DNA of 64,000 nt from Varanus komodoensis. Its lineage: Eukaryota; Chordata; Lepidosauria; Squamata; Varanidae. The translations under genes were made by a program, and so were the position numbers. The DNA lies in the NCBI RefSeq assembly GCF_004798865.1, contig NW_025335641.1:15474792-15538791 (forward strand). The letters are read 5' to 3'. Under the pieces are notes generated by a model, which did no database searches, was not told the origin of the DNA, and was given only the letters and a program-made list of their open reading frames with translations. Numbering within the stretch: the stretch's first letter is position 1; the number at the start of each line of letters is the position of its first letter. Shown here piece after piece: positions 54,869 to 64,000 of this stretch.

Positions 54869-55824
54869 AAAGTTCAAATGGTTGGCTACAGTACTTTTAC
54901 AGCTACAGTATAAAATTATTAGAGAAGAGGTCAAATAAGGATTTTTGAACGAACAGTGAACTCTTGCTTGAAGTCATCATACTCCTCATAATCAAGCAGT
55001 TAGAATGCCTAAACATGTTCAGATATAGATCCACCCACAGGTACTCCTGTTTTGAAGCAAGATTTATTTTTTACCCTGTTTGCTTTCTGCATCATGAAGA
55101 TGGTCCCAGTGGTAAAGGGAAGGTCCCACGAGAATTAGATGACATAAATAACATGAGTTAACAGACAGTTAACACAAGAGAAAGTACATGTCCACAATGT
55201 AATATGAAATTCTGTAACATTTACTTAAATTGATCTTCTGCCATAGTTCACTAGAAAAAGTTAAACATTTGTTCACAGGTAGGTAAATGCACCCTAACAG
55301 CAAGAAAAAATGATTCATCAAATGTTTGTGTCAGTCTCTCACAACTCCATGCTCCAGACATTCCTCAGCCATAATGAAACATGAATTATCATTTAGTGTT
55401 TTAGTGACAGGGGGTCCATGATTTAATGAAAAATCTGCATTTTTACACTTACGGCTTTGCGGTCAATTCTACTTGTATTGGAAGGACTGAGACAACTGAA
55501 AAGACATACACATAAAGTGCTAAGAGTTCAAATGACCCCACCAAGTGCCATTTCAAATTCTCAGTGATTCTTAACTCAAAACATATTTTGGGCATTTCAT
55601 ATGGAAAAGTAATGTAGTAGGCGGAAAAAATAATAATTTAACCTGGTTTCACAGTCAAATTGCTCACTTTCCTTCACACCACAGCAAACTGCATTGGGGT
55701 CCTTAATACCCCACAAATTTACAATACCTTTTTAAAACCCAATTTTAAGAAAAATAAACATGTTTCCATTTCTTGTGACCCAGAAAGTCCTCCTGTTTTG
55801 TACAAATCTCATAATGTAGTATTT

Positions 55825-56090
55825 GGGAGTCATTATGAACTCAAATACTTTGGCCACCTAATGAGAAGGAAGGACTCCCTGGAGAAGAGCCTGATGCTGG
55901 GAACAATAAATGGCAAAAGGAGAAGGGGATGGCAAAGAATGAGGTGGCTAGATGGAGTCACTGAAGCAGTCAGCATGAGCTTAAGTGGACTCTAGGGGAT
56001 GGTGGAGAACAGGAGGGCCTGGAGGAATGTTGTCCATGGGGTCACGATGGGTCGGACACAACTTCACGACTAAAAACAACAACAACAATT
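55825..56090 (+). mobile_element. BovB/RTE LINE 3' end
   Basis: It encodes ELKYFGHLMRRKDSLEKSLM, LGTINGKRRRGWQRMRWLDG and VTEAVSMSLSGL. After an in-frame TAG it continues in the same frame as VENRRAWRNVVHGVTMGRT and QLHD. This is the C-terminus of BovB ORF2, close to its conserved form. The tail is AAAACAACAACAACAA. Apart from the TAG the frame is clean, so it is fairly young. Confidence 0.85.
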
Positions 56091-56130
56091 GTGACTATAT
56101 TGTTTTGCTGGCAAAGCGAAGTTCTCACTA

Positions 56131-56638
56131 CAGTGGTACCTTGGCTCATGAACTTAATCTGTTCCAGGACTCTGGTCCTGACCCAAATTGGTCATGAGCC
56201 AAGTCAAATTTCCCTGTAAGGGTCAATGTAAATAAGGTTAATCCGTTCTGCAACTTTTTTTTTTTTACTCACAAAAATTTGAAGCAAAGTGACAAAGAAC
56301 AACAAAGATCGCGGCCATCTCCCCTCTCCCACCAGTGATCGTGCGGGGGGGATGGGGGGAGACGGGTGCGATTGCAGGCGTGCTGTGGGGGAGGCGGGCA
56401 CGGGCGCACTCAGGCAGGGAACACGGGCGCAATCATGGCCATCTCCCCCCCAGCATGAATGTGGCCATCTCCCCCCCCAAGCCTGACCACGGTCCCACCC
56501 ATGTAGGGAAGGCGGGCGCGCTCGCGATCAATCGTCACCCGATGCAGTGTTCGCAACCTGTGGCAAATGTTTATGAAATGTCTGTTTGTGACCAGATTTG
56601 TTCATGAAGTGCGGCATTCGTGAGCTGAGGTACCACTG
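56131..56638. mobile_element. Pogo/Tigger-like MITE, copy C (complete)
   Basis: The 508-bp element starts CAGTGGTACCTTGGCTCATG and ends GTGAGCTGAGGTACCACTG, flanked on both sides by TA (56129-56130 and 56639-56640). TA duplication with CAGT...ACTG ends is typical of pogo/Tigger DNA transposons. The interior is CpG-rich (GATCGCGGCCATCTCCCC and similar). No transposase remains. Confidence 0.88.
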
Positions 56639-57367
56639 TATTAGCATGACTTTCAAATTTTGCACATGTTGTTTTTGTTTAATAATTGTCTCCAGGTATT
56701 TTATCTATATGGCTTTCTTGTAGTACATTTGACCCTGATACCAGATTGGTACAGTTGATTTTTGTATCAATGCTGGGTTCAACTTAAAATGCTAACTCTG
56801 AACAACCATTTTATATCCACCACTGAGCTGATATTAATACCAAACATTAATAAGCCTCAAATACACCTGCATACTTCTTGCTTTTATGCACAAGTTGATA
56901 TTATATGGGGTATAAAGTGATTTATGTGACACAAATCATGGTCATGTACGTATTTTATGGATAAATTGCAACTGGAGTATTAGGTACTTGTTTATGGCAT
57001 AATTTTACTGTGTACATATATAATGTCACTACTGCAATTCAAGTTAAATTATTCCTGAAAGCATGTTCCTTCCTGCTGGCAATGCAATTGGATAAAGTAT
57101 GTCGTACTCTTTGTCCTTTCCTACAGTTAAAATACATCAGTCAGAAATGTCCAGTTGTAACGACTGCATGTGTTCCACATGTCCCAACCTGACCTTTTGC
57201 CTTTCCCAGCAAAGAGCAAGGTCACCTCACACTCACTTGGTAGCATCCTGCAAATAATGAAGAGATGCACCAGATGTGGTTGCCTGCCTCCCACAGACAG
57301 GGCTGGTGCGAAATACCAGAGGGATTGGTGCTCCAGGGGCCACAATACATACAAGTTACATATCCTC

Positions 57368-57466
57368 TAAAATCTCTCTCTCTCTCTCTTTGTATGAGTG
57401 TGAGTTGTGAGTGTGTGAGAGAGAGAGAGAGACTGAGAAAGAGAGAGACAAAAAGAGAGAGACCCT
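57368..57466. repeat. (CT)n / (GA)n simple-repeat tract
   Basis: A CTCTCTCT run is followed by a GTGTGAG stretch and a GAGAGAGA run. The two are self-complementary and could pair. Confidence 0.92.
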
Positions 57467-58792
57467 GTTCTGTCAAGACCCTCCGTTTGCAAAATGCAAA
57501 TACACAGTGAAGAAAGGGGCTTTTGTTTTCGGGGAAAAGACAGGCAGAAAGATTCAAGAGGGGTGCAGCACAATGTGAACCACATATAGGCAGAAAGCCA
57601 GCCAATTCTGAGAATTAGATTCAAAAGAGGTCATCAGGGTCCCCGTACTTTTTCTTCAGCAAGTGTCCATGGACAGTAGAGTGGTAGAGGAGATGGGCCC
57701 AGAGATCAGGGCTGCAGCCCTAGTGGGCTACCCACAAGCATCACACCTGCTCAGAGTGGATATGACCAGAATGGTTTCCATGTGTGGCTGGGGTAACAAC
57801 CATTACAGTGGGATGCACATGACTAAGTTATTGCTCATCTCTGCAGCCACTGAGTATTACTGGCACGAGACTGTCATCTTGAAAGCATCTTGTGCCCAAA
57901 GCGTTTGGTCAGTTCCAGTGCTGTGCTGCTTCATAGAGGCCTCACCCCTGAAGGGAAAGGTGTATGGTTTGCAGAGGGGGAGCTTCCTGTGGGATACATG
58001 CCTGCAGTTCCACACTCATTTCTATATATGTTGGCTGTTACATGGATGCATTTGCCTTCCATGGACACGTCTTACACTTCAATGAAGTACTGGGGAAGAT
58101 GTCACACCAAAATATCTCACAGAGGCCAGGAGATCTGCAGATCTGCAGTGTTCCCAGTGCTTTTTGGAAGTGTTACAAAGATGAGTCTGGAACAAAGCAA
58201 AGCAAAATGATGCAATACTTCAAGGTGAAGTATGTTCTGGCCATGATTCACCACACTGCACACAAGCAGTATGCCTACCACTGAGGTAGCACAGAGGAGC
58301 ATGGAGACGGGTAGGTTAGAAGTCCATAGAGTCAGCCCACACTCTGTTCACCATTGAGAAATAAAAGGACTGCAGCCTTAACAGTACTAGCAACTGGACT
58401 GATGAATATTTTCAGCTGGAAAAGCAATAATCACGGCTCATAGCATGAACTTTGCAGAATCTAGCATTAATTTTCCTATCTGCTGCATTACAGAAGAGAA
58501 TGCATTTTAGATGTTTATTCAGTATGGCATATTCCAACGTGCATGGACACTAAAAATGTAAAACGAATTGCGACAGCAAGTACAAACAGAAAACTGATAA
58601 TTAGACACTAAACAGGCAGGAGTTCACAACAGCCAAAAGGCAGAAAGAAGACTCTGAGCCACATCAGTGCAAACTGATGGAACATGAAAAAGAGTAGTGT
58701 TATTGCTTCACACCTTTCTTTCAAGTAAAAAAAAAACCCACTTTCTGTTCCAAAGGATGAGGATGCACTATAATACAGCTCATCCTTTACAT

Positions 58793-59020
58793 ATTATTAA
58801 TTGTATTAATATACCACCTTTTTCCTGCAAGTGACCCTGCATGGCTTTCAAAGTCTAACTCCTCCTTTCCATACTATCCTCAAAATGGTCTAAGGTTGAT
58901 GCGGCTGAAAGTCTGTTATTCATGCAAAATCACCCAGTGAGCTTCACAGCCAAATAGGGACTAGAACCTGGATCCTCCAGGTCCCAGTCAAACGTCCTAA
59001 CCACTATACCACACTGGATG
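58793..59020 (-). mobile_element. MIR-like tRNA-derived SINE
   Basis: Plus-strand words ATATACCACCTTTTTCCTGC, AATCACCCAGTGAGCTTCAC, GGGACTAGAACCTGGATCCT and CCACTATACCACACTGGATG run in the order of a minus-strand copy. Confidence 0.85.
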
Positions 59021-61366
59021 TCACATTGTAACAATGTCTGTGCTGATAATTTCATCAAGATTGATGGAAACAATAACATTTTCTGCTGGATTACCCAACC
59101 AGAAATCCATTGGTATCAAGGTTATTGATGAAAGTATTCCTTACTTTCAGGAATCCTACCTAAAGATGTATAAGAGCTACACTCATGCAAACACAGAAAA
59201 GCCTGAGCAGCTTCTGGGAATGTGACAAGGTGAGGTCAGGAAAGTTAACAGAAATCATGGGCCAAATCCAGTGGGTGGCAGATGACTGGTGGGTCACATG
59301 TGCTGCAGATTGAGATGACAACCATACTTCCATTTTACTTCCTAATGCCACCTTGTCACGTATGCTTTTTGTCACTCTGATGCACTGCATTCATTTCTTC
59401 CAGCTTTTCCTTTCACTTCCAGGTGTTTGAAGGTTCCAGCTCTCTCAAGGAACTTTATCTGTTAAGGATTGTGCCCTCTCCCTTCATTCATTGAGTACCA
59501 GATTCATTGGTCATAGCATCTAGCCTTATTGCTCAGAATTCTGAAATGTCAACTTCGTAACCAATAGTAAGCGAGACCCAGTTGTAGATATCGATATCAG
59601 AAGAACACAAAACATGCCATTTCCAATCAGGTGCCCTGATCAGAGAAGTACGTGGTTAGAGCTGCTGTAGCAATTGCAGCTAAAAGCGTCAGCTGGAAAG
59701 TACCCAGTTCTTAATCCATGATGTTCACTAGTCCAATTTCAGAGTGTCTCATCTTCTGTCTTGCATTTATGCAAATTACCCAGGAAACAAAAGTGCAAAT
59801 TCTAGGTACTCATAGATGTATACATGTGCAGTTCTGCAATGGAAAAGGGAAACTATGATAATAGGCTACTTTAAAATATTTTACTTTCAGAGTTTTTCCC
59901 CTTCCAAATCCTTCTGGCTCATTTTCAGCAGCAAAAATAGATTAAATTAGTTCTGCTCTGCCAACACCAGTAATTGTCACTAGGTTCAATAAAATATAGC
60001 TGAAAGCATTCTGGATGAACAATACAGGGATCACTGATGAAGCTTAATCCTCAGTGACCCTCCCTGAGCCCTCAGTAGAAGAGGTAAAGGAATGCAAATG
60101 AAGATGACTAGAAGAGTCAGTTAAACCTGATTCACACATAACAGCAAACCATAGTTAATTAACCATGGCTTATTGAATTTTGCTGGTCATTAACATGCAA
60201 ACCCAGAACAGTGTACTAAGTATAGCTTAACTGAAAAACTCATGAAAAGACTGTGCTTCGTTGCTGTTTAGACCATGACATGCAAACCCAGAATTATGGG
60301 TTGTTCATGGGTTGTTTTGCCAAGTTAAACAGACAATAGACAAGAGCAGTGAATAAATCTAACTTCTTTATGTGCCAGTACTACAATGTCACAATGGCTG
60401 TTTAGAGACAGGGAGAGAGCAAGTGTATGAGGAGGAAAACTAACAATTCAAGGGCTGAGAAAATAAACAAATTTTATTAACAAATAAAATAAAAAAAACA
60501 AATTCTGGGTAGGGAAGCAAACAATGGTTTAAACTTTAAATAAGCAATAGGCAAGCATTACATGTGAACTGTATTATAAGTAGTGCTACAACTAACTGAT
60601 ATTTTATGCAAGGAGAATGTGTAGAGCCAGAATATTTTTAAATAACGACATTGGAGAGAAATGCCCAAGAAAATAACACAAACTCCCATTGAATTCCATA
60701 ACTGTTTAGCAGTCCACTTTCTTTTTAAAATTTATAAAGAAACCTACATTTTATTGTTATGAATCTGCTCTAACATTCCGCATGCCTTTTCACTAGTGTT
60801 ATTTAGCAAGATTTTAAATACTAGATGTGAATATTTTTAAATACTAATTATAGATTTCATCCTTGTTTTGGCGTATACATCAAGATTTGTTGAGACGTAC
60901 AGGGATGTAACAGCAAAAATTCAATATTTTATTTTAGTAAAAGAAGAAAGTATACACAGTTTTAGAAAAATGAATTCGTTCAGTTCCAGGGGAAAAACCC
61001 TACCAAGGCAAGGTTTTTGCCCAAGTGAGGCACATCTGGACTAAGGTTACAAAGGATCAAATTACTCATCATGTCTCTGTTCAGGGTCAATCATTTTGGA
61101 CATGTCCAACCTGAAGAAAACACATTTTTTTTCCTTTCACTACTAACATGAGAACAGGGATGGGCAAGTATGTAATGCTCAGGTTCAATGAGGTTCTCTG
61201 GATTTTTCTCAAAGCTTATTTCACTTAGTTTGCATTCCTGAACACAAGAATCTTTTTCCCATTGGAAAAAATCTACATTTTAAAGTGTTTTTCCCCAGAA
61301 AAAAATACATTATTTAAAGTATACATTTTGGGAATTTTACACAAATGAACAGTTTTGGAAGTCTTT

Positions 61367-61975
61367 GTGGTTGTTAAGTGCTGTCAAGTCATCTCCAACT
61401 TTTGACAACCCAGCAAATGAGTGCTCTCCAAACTGTCCGGCCCTTATAGCCCATTGCAGCTCCAGCAAATCAAGGTTGTAGCTTCCTTTATGGAATCAGT
61501 TCATCACATAATTGATCTTCCCTATCTTCTGCCTTAAAGCTTCCCAAGCAGTATGGTCTTTCTCATTGACTTCTGCCTTCTCATGACATACCCAAAGTAA
61601 GACAGCTTCAGTTTTGTCATTCTTGCTTCTGATGAAAGCTTTGGCTTGATTTGTTCTAGATGCCACTTGTTCATTTTTCTATTGATTCAGGATATTTGTA
61701 AAGCTCTCTTCCATTGCTGTGTTGCTTCCTGTCAGCTTTCTTCATTATTCAGCTTTCACACCCATATATATAGTGACTGTGAATTCAATAATATGGATGG
61801 CCTCGGTCTCCAATGAAACACCTTATACTTTTCTAGTTTTCCCATTGCTACCCTTGCAGGTCTCCATCTTTTAATTCCTTGGCTGCAGTCTCTAGTTGAA
61901 TGATGAATGAGCCAAGGTATGAAAAATCTTTCAGCCTCTATTTCATTTGTGACATTAAAGTTGATTAATTCATCC
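61367..61975 (-). mobile_element. BovB/RTE LINE fragment
   Basis: Plus-strand words TGGTTGTTAAGTGCTGTCAA, TCTGCCTTCTCATGACATAC, CAAAGTAAGACAGCTTCAGT, TTTTGTCATTCTTGCTTCTG and GTCAGCTTTCTTCATTATTC, with GATGAATGAGCCAAGGTATG, are reverse-strand BovB ORF2 and 3' sequence. About 600 bp is preserved in order. This is a separate insertion from 33066-33450. Confidence 0.85.
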
Positions 61976-62478
61976 CCAAATGTACATTTCTGAATGTGAA
62001 CATGAGTTTGGGAAAAAGCAAAAACAACTTCCCGAATTACATTTCTGCTTGTGTTCATGTCAAGCATATGATTTGCAAACAGGAACTAAATTCGTATATA
62101 TCACTATGAATGAGCAAATGCCTCGTTCCACTGAGTGTATAAGAATGCACCAAAATTCCTTGATTTAGTTTGCATCAACCCTTTACAATACGTCAGCACC
62201 TTCCCTTTCAGAGGGCTTGTTAGCACTGAAAATATAAAGCAGCCTTATACAGAATGGTAAACAAACCACACAACGTGGAATTACTTGGGGGGTACTGAAC
62301 TTCAAAACAGATGCAGGGACCTCTGAAGTTGACTGGAGTAGCAGCACTGGAGAGGGAATGTGTAGGAATCCCCACTTCTATGTTGTTCCTTTAAGCAAGC
62401 CCACCTCAAAACTCTTAGTAGTGCCAAGGGGAAGAAAAACAGAGGGACAGATCAGAATCTCCTAAATCTGTTTTGAAG

Positions 62479-62527
62479 CAGAAGGGAAGGGAAGGGAAGG
62501 GATGGCACGGGACGGGACGGGACGTTG
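62479..62527. repeat. GGGAA / GGGAC minisatellite
   Basis: Runs of GGGAA are followed by GGCAC and then GGGAC units. Confidence 0.9.
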
Positions 62528-62586
62528 GGAGATGTTTACCCTTTGTGCTGAAGGGCATCTCTCCAGTCTTGCCCTGCTCATGTGAT

Positions 62587-62645
62587 GGACACATCACATC
62601 ACCCCACACATCACATCACCCCACACATCATATCACCCCACAACC
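62587..62645. repeat. 17-bp minisatellite (three units)
   Basis: CATCACATCACCCCACA repeats about three times, with one CATATC variant. Confidence 0.9.
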
Positions 62646-64000
62646 CACAAGGCTAGTGGTCATATTGCCATGAGAACCATCACTCTACTCAGAGTTCCTA
62701 AGCATGTGGATATAATAAGCGCAAATACATTTTAGTATGGAATGTTACTGTGAAATAGATATAAAAAGCAAACAAGGCTTACACGTAATGGAACAAATCA
62801 TGGAAAGAAAATGGAAACTGGATTTCAGTGTCTGTCAGGGGTAAACGTGTGGGACAATCGGAGTCAGCATATTCTTTTTTCAAAAGTAGCCTAAACATAG
62901 ACAGAAAAATACATATTTGACTGCAATGTGATCAGAAGTCTAGAGGATTTAAACCAAAACCATGGTGATGTGGCTTTTTTTAAGGGCTTGTTACTTTTTC
63001 CTTGGTTAGCATGCATACAATAATGAACTCCCAAATATTAACCATATTCTGCTTTTTCAGACAGTTCCGTGGGAGATTTCTACCTACAGACCATATGGAA
63101 ATTTGCTGCTGCATACAATTGCTTAATACGCAGGACTCCACAGTCATTTGGTTGACACAGAAATGTATCTTCCTGCACTCTAAAGTGAGGAAATGAAACT
63201 CATGATGAAGATGCGATGAGTGTGGATAAGAAAGAAGAGGAAAAGAAAGCAAGCCAGCAAGCAACAAGCCGAAGCAGCTCTGACTCAAACCACAGCGAAG
63301 CAAAAAACAGAATCAACATTGCCTTGCCCTTTGTTTCTTTGGCCTCTTACATAAAAGCATTTAAGAAGCAACAATCAAGATATTGATTTCAGTCCACAGA
63401 TGGTATGTATTTACAGTTGTGTTTGGAATGCTTCTCTGACAGGCCTATCTCTGAAATCCATACAGCCTGTCCAGAGGCATTGAAGTAAGATGTAGAATAG
63501 TGGACAACCCAATTTCTGTTGTCACCCCTTGAATCAGCAGCAAAATAAAACCTGAGAGTTTAATTTTAAGGCCATAAGCCAACTTGAGTCCTAGTACTGG
63601 GAATAGGGGGAATATAAATAACAATAAAAATGACAAAGGAGAAAACTAAAGAAGATGCTGCCACTGCTAGTTTCTCACACTCCACTCGAGAAACTGTGGG
63701 AGAGATCCTCCACCCTCTGGAGAAACTCAGGGAAGCAATTTCTCAGATCACAAGTACCATGCTATATTTCAAAAGGCCAGTCAAGTCTATGTCTGCATCA
63801 TGAGCTACCCTGGTCAGGTAACCAACTATAATACAAATCACGTTGTGCAAAAACAGAGCAGAGGACTGGATTTAGCCTTCTCCACTCTTCCAAAAAGCTA
63901 CTCTAATTTTGTAGATAATCTTCAAACAGGGCCGACAAACATTTTCATGCAGCCAGTTAAAGGACATCATTAGAGAGGCGAGAACTAAGGATGTTTACAG

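Larger units (their letters stand above)
51180..64000 (-). other. VAV3 intron 1, 3' part
   Basis: This is intronic sequence upstream of exon 2, running off the right edge. No exon 1 (CH start, MEPWKQC-like) and no CpG-island promoter were found. Repeats listed separately include a LINE tail (51580-51735), two pogo-like MITEs, BovB pieces, a SINE, a CT/GA tract and two minisatellites. I recognise nothing in 51736-54270, 56640-57365, 57470-58790, 59025-61360 and 62650-64000. Confidence 0.85.

Noticed and set aside
56289-56607. Possible CpG-island promoter
   Set aside because: The CpG-rich block is the interior of MITE copy C, bounded by TA duplications. No exon follows it.
57222-57624. Ser/Leu-rich and Arg/Glu-rich open frames
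   Set aside because: They are produced by the CT/GA simple repeat.
51180-64000. VAV3 exon 1
   Set aside because: I searched for codons of the first CH half (WKQC, HCKVLPTN, LRDGVLLCQLL) on the minus strand and found none. It is probably beyond the right edge.
1-64000. Endogenous retroviruses, LTR elements or CRISPR-like arrays
   Set aside because: No paired long terminal repeats, no gag/pol-type protein words and no regularly spaced repeats were seen. All reverse-transcriptase remnants are of LINE type.

Overview
The window is about 64 kb of vertebrate nuclear DNA. It is AT-rich and intron-dominated, with one recognisable host gene on the minus strand. Splicing together 14 short exons bounded by AG/GT gives a continuous, stop-free frame of 1,298 nt (432 codons plus 2 nt). 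From memory of the family, this matches human VAV3 from about residue 69 to 501 without gaps. VAV3 is a Rho/Rac guanine-nucleotide exchange factor. The exons correspond to human exons 2 to 15: the end of the calponin-homology (CH) domain, the acidic regulatory region with its three tyrosines, the whole DH (exchange) domain, and the PH domain. Exon 1 should lie beyond position 64000. The zinc finger, SH3 and SH2 exons should lie beyond position 1, on the low-coordinate side.

The repeats suggest a sauropsid, most likely a squamate (lizard or gecko type). There are CR1 3' ends finishing in repeated TTTCTATG, an L2/CR1-clade LINE with an AATAAATA tail, BovB/RTE fragments in both orientations, and a tRNA-derived MIR-like SINE. 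There are also pogo/Tigger-like TA-flanked MITEs, a hAT-like MITE with a perfect 8-bp target duplication, and a recurrent 100-130 bp hairpin repeat. The species cannot be named from this.

Layout from high to low coordinates, which is the direction of transcription: part of intron 1 (51180-64000), with two pogo-like MITEs, BovB pieces and simple repeats; exon 2 (51063-51179); a 22.8 kb intron 2, rich in repeats; exons 3 to 7 within 6.3 kb (21989-28311), covering the acidic region and the start of DH; exons 8 to 12 (9854-18145), the rest of DH; exons 13 to 15 (6048-8252), the PH domain; and part of intron 15 (1-6047), with an old LINE reverse-transcriptase fragment, a CR1 end and SINEs.

I saw no other protein-coding gene, no RNA gene, no CRISPR array and no retroviral element. 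Nearly all other open frames are short chance frames or transposon remnants. Repeat boundaries are approximate unless a target duplication is stated.
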